Source of the DNA: Nemophila menziesii
Lineage: Eukaryota; Streptophyta; Magnoliopsida; Boraginales; Hydrophyllaceae
Direction of reading: 5' to 3'
Assembly: GCA_029959085.1 (NCBI GenBank)
Contig: JARWIR010000003.1
Span: forward strand, 33,662,005-33,726,004
DNA length: 64,000 nucleotides
Positions 34,924 to 46,800 of the stretch are shown here, piece after piece (position 1 is the first letter of the stretch; every line of letters starts with the position of its first letter). Made by a program: the position numbers and the translations under genes. Below the pieces are notes generated by a model. The model was not told the origin of the DNA, made no database searches, and saw only the letters and a list, made by a program, of their open reading frames with translations.

Positions 34924-35909
34924 TGCAAGAGGTAACCCGTCGAGCTTAATGACGTTAAACAAAAGCCATCTTATTCTTAATTGTATATTAGTTTAGTGCT
35001 TTATGTCTTTTGATTTAGTAGTGTATGATTTAGTATTAGTATAAATTCTAAGAAATGATAAAGGTTGTTTTTTTAATGTTTGTAGGTGTTAATATTTGAC
35101 TTTGGGGTGAGATATGTGAGAGACGGAGCAATTACGCGCGTCTAAGTGGTATTTGACAAATACACTGACCGGTATGCCGACCCTTTGACCGGTATGCCGG
35201 TCAAGAAATTGAGCTACAGTAATAAAGTCACTGGAATTTTCCCACTCAGACGCAACTCAAAAGTGCGTCAACGAGAAAAAAATGGCGACAAGGTAGCCAG
35301 TCAACAGTTCGAATTACAGCAAAAACATTCTAGAATTTGCCCACTTACACGCAGTTTGTTTTTGCATTAGCGAGAGTCAAAGTTTGCGGCCCGGTAGCCG
35401 GTCCCGCGACCGGTAGGCCGGTCCTAAAAGCCGAACCTCCTGGATTTTGTCCACTTGGATGCAACTATTTTGTGCGAATGCGGAAAAGAAAGAAAGAGAA
35501 CATTTCTTGGCCGGCTAGGCGGTCCTGCACCATTCGAGTCGACAAAAGCATACATAAACCTATAAGGAACCATCTTAATCATTTTCCTTTAGCCTCTCAC
35601 ACAATAAACATCCTTATTGACGAACCCAAGCTCCAAAAATACCTATAATATACTATCAGAACACCAATATGTCATCAACTCTTCCCTCTAAACCAATCCA
35701 AACACCTAACCATATCACAAATTCTACCAAAACACCAAATAGTTCCTACTTTAATCTCTAATATACCTTTCCAAAACCGTGAGATATTGATTACCTAGCT
35801 CATAAAAAATAATAATTTGTATCAATACACCTTCAAGAACATCAACCATCACAAATGTCACCCAAAACTTTTGGGAATTCTTGAAGTTTTGAGTTTGCGG
35901 TCATTCAAG
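34924..35909 (+). other. Spacer before ORF2 of element C, tandem repeats with CCGGTATGCCGG motif
   Basis: It begins TCGAGCTTAATGACGTTAAAC like the equivalent point in element A. From 35100 to 35560 there are about three degenerate units, each with a near-palindrome (GACCGGTATGCCGACC at 35167, GACCGGTATGCCGGTC at 35187, GACCGGTAGGCCGGTC at 35408, variants at 35389 and 35509). Each unit then has a segment of the form TGGAATTTTCCCACTCAGACGC. No ORF here has a domain. Confidence 0.65.
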
Positions 35910-36800
35910 ATGACTAAAAGAATCGATTCCTTATTTTATCATAGTAAGATGAGCACTAATTTGAAGAAAGAAAATAATTCTCTTTGGGCAACCCCAGAGA
36001 AAGCGATTGAGATTCCAGATTCGAGTTTAAAGCCTAAGGTTGGAAAAGTTACGAAGAACATGAAGAGAAAAGAAATCCCAAGTAAGGTACCACATTCAAA
36101 GCCTAACTTCGAAGAGGATGAAGATGAAGAACCATATATTAGTGAACTTTTAAGTGAACAACGTTCTGTAAGAAGAAAGATGATGGCCAGGAAGCCTAAG
36201 AAAGCGTTTGTGAGTTGGAAAGATCAAGTGCATGAGCGGATTGCATATTTAAAGTTTAGTGTTGAGAATGGATTTTCGATGGACATAGCGAACAGAGAAT
36301 TCAAAGATTATGTCGTGACATGCGACAGGTTCGGGTGGAAAGAATTGAGAAAGAGAGATCTCTTTTATGCTCCGGCCGTGGTACGAAAATTTTATGAAGA
36401 GCTGGCCTTTTAATGGAGATGTGACTGGAGTTAGAAGGAAGATTGTTCCTTTCTCAATAGAGCATATTCATGAGATATTCAAATTACCAAACGGGAAGGG
36501 TCCATGCAAATACCATGAAGCGATTAGTGATGCAACCTTCGAGTAGAAAATTGTACAACCAAGTGTTGATTCGTGGTTAAGAACACAACCCCGGAGGTGA
36601 GAGATAGCAACGTAAGGTATTGGGTAGCGACTTTCTATCACACACTAGAGTATGGTCCTGTTTAATTATCCCAAAATGCTTTGGCAACACCCATATTTAC
36701 GAGGTCACAAGAGAGAAAATTATATTCATTAAGTGCATACTTGAGAAGAAAAATCGACGTAGCTTTCATCATCGATGATCATATCATGGCTTTCTAGAAA
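35910..36800 (+). pseudogene. ORF2 of element C (putative plant transposon protein)
   Basis: ATG at 35910 opens a basic protein (MTKRIDSLF). It has a Lys-rich region, an acidic block (NFEEDEDEEPYISELLSEQR) and then the conserved core: KDYVVTCDRFGWKELRKRDL, then VVRKFYEELAFNGDVTGV, then RRKIVPFSIEHIHEIFKLP. One extra T in the TTTT run near 36410 shifts the frame after EELAF. A TAG at 36544 and further stops follow. RYWVATFYHTLEYGPV and a weak SAYLRRKIDVAFIIDD can still be read. This layout fits the plant transposon domain often found in the envelope position of Athila elements. It has no recognised enzymatic motif. Confidence 0.72.
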
Positions 36801-38655
36801 TCTCCTACTACACAACACAACCTCAAATTCCCATAAACACTTACCACAATTTGCATGAAAGCGAAAGTTTCATACATGGACGGAGAGGAGGAATCATTAG
36901 AACAAGGAGAAGATCTCATGGAGAGGGTAAATGCCTCCAATAAGAAAGAAAGAAGTTGTCAAAGAGAATGATGTGATGGAGCGATTAAGAATATTATAGG
37001 AGAAACATGACGATATGATTGAAGCAATAGGAAATATAACAAGAGGGTTCGAGCCGATGAAACATACCTTAGACAAGATGGATTCCACAGTATATGATCT
37101 ATACAACTTGACTAAGAAGAATGCCCAACCTCGGCGTGATAATGAAAGTAATCAGCCTAGTGTAGATTCAGATATGTTCCCTAATCTCTCTTATTTAGTA
37201 GTGTATATTAGTTTATTTGCTTTATAGAGTATTTTTGAGACATGAGGACACGACTCATTTTTTGAGTTTGGGGTGGGGTACTCGGTGTCCTCATTCCAAG
37301 ATTATGTGTTACATGTTTTATTGGTTTCTAAAAAATTTAAAAATCAAATAAATATTAGTTTAAGGATTGATTTGGGTTTAGAGTTTTTTGAATGGCCCCA
37401 AAATCGAACTTTGTTTGAATTAATGATAGAGAATAGTATACCTTAGAGTTAGTGCATAACACGCTTTGAATGCATGCAAACACTAGATTGTAGAAAGGAA
37501 AAATTAACAAACAATGGAAATAAAGTAAGCTTGAATTTAGTAAGAATGAGTGGTGTGTAGAACGTGAGATCTGAATTGGTTGAGAACACACTTAATTATG
37601 AACTAGAGGTAAGAATGGAGTGAAACTACCTAACTATGAAGATGATAGAGGCATATATTTGATAGCCACTTGAGCCTTTTAGATTTCTAACCAAATATAA
37701 ATATTATATCATTCTTAGCCCCTTCTTAACCCTTTAAGCCTTTCTTTTGTCGCCACGATATAAGCCATATCCCTTAGTTTATAGGACTTTCCATATAATT
37801 CGCACTTGAATCGCAACCCTGAGACTTGTTGTCTCTAGAGCTTGAGTTTTGGGGGGTGTTTTTCATCATGTGAGATTACATCGGCTCGGAATTTTATGCG
37901 TTTGTATTCTGATGCGCGGTTTTGATGATGTATTAGTTGTAACCCTTTGACAGGGTCTTTGGAAAAAAAAGAGAAGAAAAAGAACAATAATAAGATACAT
38001 GACAACTCACATCAAAATGGGTGTCATAGGTATCTTACAAAAAAAGGAGAATGAATAAATCGAAAAAAAATTAAAATAAAGTAACCAGGAAAGTGGAAAG
38101 TTTTGGAAATCATCAGAAAATATTATTAGGTAATTGGGGACGCTAAATTAGTGTGTCAAGTGGCTTGAGTGAGAACATATTCGAGTGTAAACTCAAGTTC
38201 AAGGGTAGTATGTTGATGGTTAGTGAAAAGGGAGCCAAAATCTTACTTCATATTTCCCAAGTCTACATATCACACCGTCCCTAAGCCTACGCTAAAACCA
38301 TAAAGACCTCGTGATTTTTAGGCACGTAGTGGAATGACAAATTTTCTAAAGGGATTAAGTTAAGTGGAGCGTTATAAGCAAGTAAGGATCGATAAACACC
38401 CTATAGCCACCATCTCAAGCCAAGTATCAAAGGTAACCTTCTAGCATTGTGAAATTAATTCAGTATTGAAATTATCTATGTGTTTGATTTTGTAGGATAG
38501 GTGTAAATGTGCATTATTTCTTAGGTTGTACTATATGAGGTTTATTTTAATTTTTGCGTTGGTATAATTCTTTGGATTCTGCATTTGCTTCGTACCTTAG
38601 ACCTCTAATTTTGTTCTTACTTTGTCGGGATGACAAAGCTTGCAGTTGGGGGTCT
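36801..38655 (+). other. 3' non-coding region of element C with hairpin/purine modules
   Basis: The end of ORF2 (37015-37140, a short coiled-coil-like stretch) runs into the shared 3' region. Module 1 purine tract: 37262-37279. Module 2: hairpin GAGACTTGTTGTCTC (37821-37835) plus TTGAGTTTTGGGGGG. Module 3: hairpin CTTTGTCGGGATGACAAAG (38620-38638) plus GCAGTTGGGGGTC, next to the LTR. It also holds the conserved ACCGTCCCTAAGCCTA block (38275) and the AACCCTTTGACAGGGTC stem (37942). Confidence 0.7.
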
Positions 38656-39930
38656 TGATTTCTACCTTTTTGTGAGAGAGAATTCCTTCGGGAGACATCA
38701 TTTTAGGTTTAAATTGGACTTAGTTAATAGATTAATAGTCATATTTTTCTATAATGCACTTTCTTCATTCATTTTGGAATTATTTGTACTTTTAGAGCTT
38801 TTGTGTGTTGATTCATTTTTTAGTGTGAATTTCTTAGGTATATGGATGCTAGGAGGCACCAAGATGAAGAGAAGAAGTGAAGATTAAAGTCCAAGAACAA
38901 GAAGAAGCGTTAAAAGAGCGAAATAAATCACTTTGATAAAGGTGGAGGAGTTTCAGAAAGAGTTAAGTCGACACTTGTTTCCATTGTTCAGGTTAATTGG
39001 TTAGGAATCAGACTTATTGGTTCAAATAAAAAGTGTGGTTTTTGAAGTCAGTCAAATTTGAGAAGTGGTTCCAGTGGATTTGGACCTACGATGAAAATAT
39101 TATGGCTGATTTAATGAAGTGGTGCAGTGTAGTTCCGAATTAATTAAAACAAATTTGGGCCTTTTAATTCATGTCCTTTTACACCTCTATATAAGTATTA
39201 TTTCACCTCATTAATCAGTACACTTCATAATATATCATTCTTTAAAGAGAAGGAAAAATCTACAACGCTTGGATGTAAGGAGCAGAAGCTGGAGAAGAAG
39301 GTCAACACCATTCTTCCTTAACCAAAGCTCTAATCATTCCACCCTTTAGAGTAATTTTAGGAATTTTGATGTCATTTATTTTCCTTAGTTTTATTTCTTT
39401 TAATTAAGAGCTAAACATTTAATACTTGAGAATCGCATTTTTGGGATGAACCCTAGTTTCTAATTTAAAGTCTTTTGAATTTGAGTTTGTTTTGATTTAA
39501 ATAAAGTAGAGTTATTTCATATTGACTATATTTTTGTTGTTGTTTACAATTATTAATCTGGCTAATTAGCGATAGGTTTTAGTATTTAGGCTATTGGTTG
39601 TGGCGCGATCATCTGGAAGGGGGGGGGGTCTAAATACAGAACTAGAATATAGACGCGTGGTGTGCGTTATTGAATCTAGCGGTCTTAACCACCCACATAG
39701 TAAATTGGGTTTATATTATAATCATTTGAAAGTACCTTGAGTGTCACTCTGACTAGGTTATTAATACCATAAAATAGCTTCCTATCTTCCTTGACGGGAA
39801 TTAGGAAGACTTTAGAATCCAGACTGATATCAAATATCGACTTTGCCCTTAACAAATAGCTTTAGATTACTAAATTTGGTGATTCCCTAACAAGACTCAA
39901 GTATATCTCTTATACTAAGTAGTCTTCTTT
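38656..39930 (+). mobile_element. 3' LTR of element C, 3' end missing
   Basis: It starts TGATTTCTACC after the polypurine tract and has the inner hairpin arm GGGAGACATCA at 38690-38700, a CTATATAAGT TATA-like box (39187) and decayed versions of the three TGACGGGG boxes (39612, 39748, 39789). Homology to the LTR at 59014 fades near 39930. About 300 bp at the end is missing. Confidence 0.78.
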
Positions 39931-40053
39931 AATTAATTTCTAGATTAACCGTAATTTTTTAAGAAGAAACTAAAGTGTTTCACTTAGATTAAAGACTAAA
40001 ATTCTTACAATATCGACTATGAAACATAATCATGGTGTGTATTGAGTCAACCC

Positions 40054-41112
40054 TCAATAAAACATCAACGAATGATCTTCCTTGAACTCCTCAAAGTCAG
40101 GCATCATGCTCTCTTCGGAGTAGACATCTTCTTGGCTCTTATGTGGATGCTCAGCGGACATAAGTAAAGAAAAATTGTTCAAGGGAACCAAGCTATTGAA
40201 ATGAGTGCCTGAGTAAAAGTTCTCGTAATATGGGTCTTTAGTCTTCTTCATTTCTTTTGTTTGATGAACTCTTCCTGTATTAAGATTGTAAACCAGGGTT
40301 TCGTCTTTCGCTTGATACACCAATAAATCCATATTTCCCAACCAGCCAATTGGCATGTACGTCAAGGGATGTGAACGACTTGGACTCTGTATATCAAAAT
40401 CAAACATCTTTTCCCATTGTCCGTGTCCAGATTTTGTATCTTTTAGCATTGAAAATTCAAACAAATGCTTTGCCACATACTCCTGTACACATAAGCAAAG
40501 AGAATTCTTGGTTGCAAGAAAACCACAACTACAAACACCTAAACTGTATGGATGAAAAAAAGGAATCTCCTCATAATTTCCAGTTTCCATATCAAAACGG
40601 ATTATTGATGGGAATGAGTCATATAACCAATACACGAAACCTCTTTGAGTAAGATAACAACGACATCGCATCTGGTCTTTCATTGCAGTTTCATTTAATT
40701 GACTGATAGCATCAACCTTTCTCCATTCTTTATCAACATCTAGTGTTGATATTAACAATCTTGATTCATCACATATTTGCATCACCTTGTATACCCTTCA
40801 AGTAGAAGCCTATACAAAGTGAGCAGCATATTTTGTACTTCGATATGGAAATAAAGGGAGGGTTAAATACTGTTTTGTAACAGGATTTACCACATAAGAG
40901 GGGCAATTTGAAGAGCCTTTTATAGTACCATTTACCAAAAGTAACCTGTTACAACTCGCCCAAGCTTTTTGAACGAACTGGAAGATTAGATTCTCCATGT
41001 CAAGAAGACAGTCATGAAACCTTGGTTTAACAACAAGCCCACTGATTCTGGAATGGTGAAATAATAGAGCGTTGGCAGTTAATTCTAGTTGCTTGTCTTC
41101 TTTTGTGTTGAT
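40054..41112 (-). pseudogene. F-box-associated (FBA) domain protein, C-terminal part, two nonsense codons
   Basis: The minus strand is in one frame from about 41112 to the stop at 40054. It opens with LELTANALLFHHSR, then WASCNRLLLVNGT, then YVVNPVTKQYLTLPLFPY, the classic start of an FBA domain. RRCYLTQ-type, GFVYWLYDSFPSIIRFDMET and EEIPFFHP blocks follow, then LLVYQAKDETLVYNLNT. The C-terminus is acidic. TAG (40810-40812) and TGA (about 40798) fall between YAAHFV and RVYKVMQI, and another TAG sits just upstream of the readable part. The N-terminal F-box that would bind SKP1 is not found. F-box proteins of this type serve as substrate receptors of SCF ubiquitin ligases. This copy looks recently lost. 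Confidence 0.78.
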
Positions 41113-41160
41113 TTTATCACACTCTAGGAGCTACCATGATCCAGGTGCGATTAATTAGTA

Positions 41161-41392
41161 TGTTGGATTGCAACCTCTATTTATGCATGCTGAAACAAAA
41201 GGCTCCAAAAGGCTCCAAAAGGGTCAAGCTTCATCAAAAGCTTGCTCAGTTATTAAAAAAATAGCTTCGTGTACATGGAACTTCTATAAATACTTATGGA
41301 AAAATCTTTGGCGTGTGGAAAGGTCTCGCTTCTCAAGCAGAAAAACAGATTGTGTGGCCACCTATGGTATTGATCATGAACACTCTAGCATG
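41161..41392 (+). pseudogene. XS-domain fragment (SGS3/FDM-like)
   Basis: From 41211 the plus strand reads GSKRVKLHQKLAQLLKK, a stop, LRVHGTSINTYGKIFGVWKG, then EKQIVWPPMVLIMNT. This closely follows the XS domain of SGS3 and FDM proteins (RVKLHxxLAxxL, GTSV, GxWKGL, IVWPPMVIIMNT). XS proteins bind double-stranded RNA with 5' overhangs in siRNA production and RNA-directed DNA methylation. There is one internal TAG, and TGA ends it after NTLA. A 10-bp unit, GGCTCCAAAA, is duplicated at 41201/41211 and shifts the upstream frame. No coiled-coil or XH partner is nearby. Confidence 0.7.
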
Positions 41393-42550
41393 ATCTTTAG
41401 TTAAAGTGAAATCTGTTGGCTGATATTGTTCTTTCAAGGAATAGGAACCTTCCTTCGACTTGAAAAACAATAGTTTTCCAAACCTTCTTCTTTCTTCTCA
41501 TACTCATAAGTTGAAATGTTATGGTCAACGATCATGTTATTTACTGTATAGTCATCTTCATTTGAGAAAATTGAGAAAATGGAGGAAAACAATATTAGTA
41601 TATATGTGTGAACACATAATCAATAAATATTAACAGTTTATTTACATATATGTTTTATAAAACCAGTGATCCCTTAAATTACATTATAATGAGTAACATA
41701 TCCATATAATTAAATACTCACTCGTTACTAATCAATCACTTAGCATATATTGATAAAGTTTAAACTTTCAATCACACTTTCATATATTGTAACATACAAA
41801 TTACTTACAGAAAACAAGTATTAACTATTTATCATTTAAATAAATACCATTAACTTGGACTAATCTAGAAGACAAAAAACAAAATATAGAGATGTGTAAT
41901 GAATATTTTACATAATATAGGGACCTATAGAGCATTTTTTGCATAACATAGGGACATATAGTGCAGTCAAATTAAAAGTTCTCTAAAAAAATCATGGCTC
42001 CATTGCTGCATGTTACATACTCATATAAATAATTATAAACATTATTCTATGGTGCACTATATTCTAACATTCTTAAACATGATAAATTGCTAGAATTAAC
42101 AACTGCAGTAACATATCATAACATCCAACATTGAATCACACTTTTATCCAATTAACATCATAAATTAAAATTTCTACCAATATAAATAACTTTTTTCACA
42201 GATCAGGAAATTTTACAATCATTGTGGATGTACACAATTATTGAACACGTTTTTTAGTAATTAAAACATAATTACGAAAGCTAAGTAGAAATTATCTTTA
42301 TCATTCTAATAATATTAACCAAAACTAATCAGTTTATGAAACAATAAAAAGAAATATAAATAGAAATATGTACCGTGATGACTTTTTCATGGTGATTGGA
42401 GTGTTGGTCATTTTGAGTGGTGGCTAACTGAATTTATACAATGATGAATATTAAAAAACGACGTATAAAATTAGAATACAAGAATATAAGATCTCAAAAA
42501 GTCATGCAAATATTTTTAGTAGCAGAATTATAGTGAATATGGATAGAAAA
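41393..42550. other. No gene supported
   Basis: AT-rich. On the minus strand 41440-41580 a weak open stretch (IVDHNISTYEYEKKEEGLEN) has no recognised domain. AATATAGGGACCTATAGAGC and ATAGGGACATATAGTGCAG (about 41915-41965) resemble the repeats at 11870-12065. Confidence 0.4.
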
Positions 42551-42551
42551 T

Positions 42552-42558
<7 letters not shown>

Positions 42559-42637
<79 letters not shown>
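42559..42637. repeat. (GA)n microsatellite
   Basis: A perfect GA run of about 79 bp, preceded by a short GT run. Confidence 0.95.
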
Positions 42638-42640
<3 letters not shown>

Positions 42641-43561
42641 ATTGAGAAAAAAAGGTAAAGAAGCCCCGTATTTTTTTATTTTCCCAAAGCTCATCACTAT
42701 TATATAATGATTTAATTTATATTAAAAAAGGAAAGAAAATGATTTAAATAAATAATAAATTTAAAAAAGGAAAAAATAATACAATATTGAATAAAGAAAT
42801 ATTATAATAAACAGGAAAGTAATTAATTAAAGTATTTTTATAGGATCATAAATATATTGAGAAAAAAGAATAACTTTAAATAAAAAAATATCTTTATACT
42901 CTTTTTATAGTTAATCGTTTTAAATCTAAAATATTTACCATTTTTAATATTAAACACGTGAGATTGTAGAAAACAAAATCATGTTTAAGTTGATGTTATA
43001 ATCATTTGACACGATTTCGCATTAAGTCCATGACTGCTATTAGAAGAGACAACAAGTAAATAAGTATATTAGAGGATGTCTCAGTTTAACAAGAAGGCTT
43101 TCGAATTGAGGGACTTTAATTACATGAATGACAATCAAATCCGAAAACCAGTTGTGATGGTTCAATATATTGAACCTTCTAGGTCGTAGGAAAGATATCT
43201 TATGACCTCTTAGAAGATGGAGGAATGAAATCAAATAACCAAAGGCAAACTATGTGAACATATTCATGTTAAGTTTTAAACTATTTTTTAAAGCCATTTT
43301 TACAATGCTTGCTCTAAATATCTTTCTACAAATATGCACAATATATTTAAGAATCAAAATAATAAAAATTGGATTTTACGATCCTTACAAGTTTTATATT
43401 TTATGTTTATTTAAATACTTATTCTAAATTTGTATGAATATCGATATTTTGCATAAGAAAACGGGTCGCAATTTATAATATTTAAAATAAAATGGTAGAC
43501 ATGACATTTATTTGTTGAAATTTGGTCATGAGATATACTTTTAAATACTTATTTTAGAGGT
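42638..43561. other. AT-rich, no gene supported
   Basis: I see no coding or repeat structure that can be supported. Confidence 0.45.
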
Positions 43562-46500
43562 ATTATTTCTTTCAGAAACTAAACACAAATTTGACTATTT
43601 ACTTTCTTTAAGCCCTAAGATTAATTTGACTTTGGTAGCTCAAATTGATCCTGAAGGGTTATCAGGTGGTTTAGCTGTCTTTGTTAAAGATGCTAATAAT
43701 TTTAATCTTATAAGTTCAAATAAGAACTTAATTCAGTGCACTTATGTAGGTTCTAAATTTGAACTCTGTGAAAACAATTTTGTGCATGGACCTACAGCTG
43801 ATGAGGAAAAAGAAGGTTTTCTAAAATAATTACATGATTTGTCTCATGTAACAGATAACTGGTGTTTTCTTGGAGAATTTAATCTAATAAGATTCCCCTC
43901 TGATAAATTAGGAGGGGAGATTAATTCAGTTCATAAAAAGAATATGTTGATGTTTAATACCTTCATTGATTATAACTCTTTGTTTGATCTTCCAGCTAAA
44001 GGATGTAATTTCTCTTGGTCTAACAAGAAAAATGGCAATCAGCTGATTAAACAAAGGTTGGATAGGATATTGGTAAATCAGGATTGGATGAATAAATACT
44101 CAAATTCTTGGAATGAGGTTTTACCCCCTACAGGGTCTGATTACTCACCTATTATTTTAAATCTGGGATTATTTTCTGATAAACACAAGAAAAGGTTTAT
44201 GATTGATAAAGGTTGGATTTATGACAACTCTTTTTGTCAATTGATTTTGGAAAAATGGAAAAGCATATATTTTATGGATTTGAGAGGCATTTCAAATTTA
44301 AATTTAAACTTTCTCAAATTCAAAAACATATTACTAAATGGGCAATAAAGAGTATTTTAAATAACGGGATTTCGATCAACAAAAACCTTGCGCAATTAGA
44401 AAAACTGTTTAATGAACCTTACTCAGATAATAATCAAGTAGTTTTCCACACATTGAGCATGTTTTTGGGAAACAAAGGAGATTTATTGGGCTCAAAGATC
44501 AAAGAATACTTGGTTGAGATTGGAAGATAAAGATAGCAAGTACTTTCATGCCATAACAAAAGTGAAGAGAACTAAATATAGAATCTCTAAAATCAAAGAT
44601 AATAATGGTATTTGGATTTTAGAAAAGGTAGAAATTTCTGGTGAAATTGTGAGATACTATAATTAAATATTTAAAATAGTTGGTAATAGAAATTATCAAC
44701 CAATTTTGAGTAAAATAAAGAAAGTTGTTACAACAAAGATGAATGATTCACTTATAAGACCAGTGGATTACGAAGAAGTTAAAAATGCAGTTTGGTCTTT
44801 TGGAGGAGATAAATATCCAGGACCAAATGGATTTTTGGAGGTTTTTTTCTTTAAAAAGTTTTGGGAAGAAATTAATCTTGATTTAGTTGAACTTGTCTCT
44901 GACTTTATTCTGAATAATTCTTCTCTAGAAACAATTAATTGTACTATTATTACTCTTATACCTAAATGCACTAACCCTAATTTAGTGGCTTCTTTCAGGC
45001 TTATCAATTGCACAAATTTTGTGTACAAGATAATCTCAAAGATCTTGACACTTAGATTACAAGAATGGATTGGAAACTCAAATAGTTTTTATTCCTGATA
45101 GGTCACTTTTTGAGACTATTCTAATAGCCCAAGAGGTTACTTATTATCTTAATACAAAGAGAAGCTCAAAAAAATATAGTTTGGCTATTAAAGCAGATAT
45201 GAGCAAAGCCTATAAGAATATTGAGTGGGATTAATTACTGGATCTTCTTCATGAGATAGGATTTCATTCAAAGTGGGTAGAATGGATTAAAAATTGTATC
45301 ACTACAGCTTATTACAAGGTTTAAATCAATGGTGAACTTTTTGACCTTGAAAAACCACAGAAGGGACTAAGACAAGGAGACCCCTTGTCTCCCTACTTGT
45401 TTTGCTTAGTTACTCAAGCACTATCTCATTTAATTGACTATTATGTTGAGATAAGGATACTTAAGCGTATTAGAGTTGCGAGAGTAGCTCATATGATTAC
45501 TCATGTTTTATTTGCTGGTGATAGCTTGTTCTTTCTTGAAGCTTTTGATTATAATATTGATACATTCAATAACATTATTAACTAGTATACTTTTGCTACA
45601 CGACAAAAACTTAACCTCAATAAGAGTGGAGTCTTATTTAGCAAAAATACACCTAATGAAGTTAAACATAATTTCTCAACTCAATTGAGAATGAGAAAGC
45701 TGGAACATCTTGGTAAATATCCCGGCATTCCATCTTCATGGGGTAAATCTACGATTAAATCTTTAGAGTGGCTTATTGAGATTGTTCTGAAAAGAATGTA
45801 TAGCTGGGATACAAAAATGTTATCTAAAAGTGGTAAAGAAATTTTAGTAAAAGCAGTTATTGGATCAATTCCAAATTTTATTATGTCAGATTTTTTAATT
45901 CCTAAGAAGGTTATTACTCATCTTAGATCCCTAATTTCAAATTTTTATTGGAACAATCAAGGGGAGAATAGATGTCACTGGATTAAATGGCAAACACTGA
46001 TGAATTCAAAAGAGGATGGGGGACTTGGATTCAAAGATTTTCATTGTCAAAATTTAGCTCTTTTAGCATCAAATGCATGGAAAGTGTTTAACAATAAAAA
46101 ATCTTTGCTTTATGAAGTATTGAAAGGAAACTATTTTTCTAAGGGAGAATTTATCAATGCTACTCTTAATAGCAACTGCTCTTGGGGTTGGAAAAGTCTT
46201 ATTGAGGGAAAACATTTCTTTGCTAAACATATCAAATGGAATGTGGGTAATGGAAAGGATATCAGAGTATGGAATGATTCTTGGAACCCAAACTGTCATA
46301 ATATTGCTCAACCACCAGGTTGTAATTTGGTTTTGGTTTCAGAGCTTATTGATTCAGATAAAAGAGAATCGGATTTGGATTTATTAAACTCTTTATTCTC
46401 TCCTGATATTGTAGCGACCATATCTTCTATATATATTCCTACTTTCTACTGTTTTGATACTCCTTTTTGGATTCATTTATTAATGGAGTTGTCACAGTAA

Positions 46501-46800
46501 GGGATATGTATAAAAGACTTTGGAAGGCTCAACAAACAGGAGAAAAGCTTATTACCAATAAAAAGGGATACTCTTCCTTTAAGTTAGATTCTAAAGACTG
46601 GAAATTTATTTGGAAAATGAAAATTTTGCCAAAAATAAAAAATTTCATTTGGAAATGTTGCGAAAATGGTTTGGCTACCAATAAAAATAGAAAGAAAAGA
46701 AAATCAGTTGATGATACATCATGTTCTATATGTGGGATTAGTGATAAAAATGTGGAACATCTGCTATTTTACTGTTCTTGGGCTAGAACAGATTTTTTTT
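43562..46800 (+). mobile_element. LINE (L1-type), 5'-truncated and decayed, plus strand
   Basis: It starts inside the endonuclease (LFLSETKHKFDYLLSL, then LSGGLAVFVKD) and continues with CFLGEFNLIRFPSDK, FSWSN and GSDYSPI. The reverse transcriptase then runs from 44706: NAVWSFGGDKYPGPNGF, then IPKCTNPN, then IPDRSLFETILIAQEV, then GLRQGDPLSPYLF. The catalytic box reads VLFAGDSLFF instead of FADD, so the second catalytic Asp position is lost. The zf-RVT block (CSICGISDKNVEHLLFYCSW) is cut off at about 46792. Stops interrupt it at 45233 and 45323. The same family enters at position 1. The missing 3' end coincides with the tail of the opposing LINE. Confidence 0.9.
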
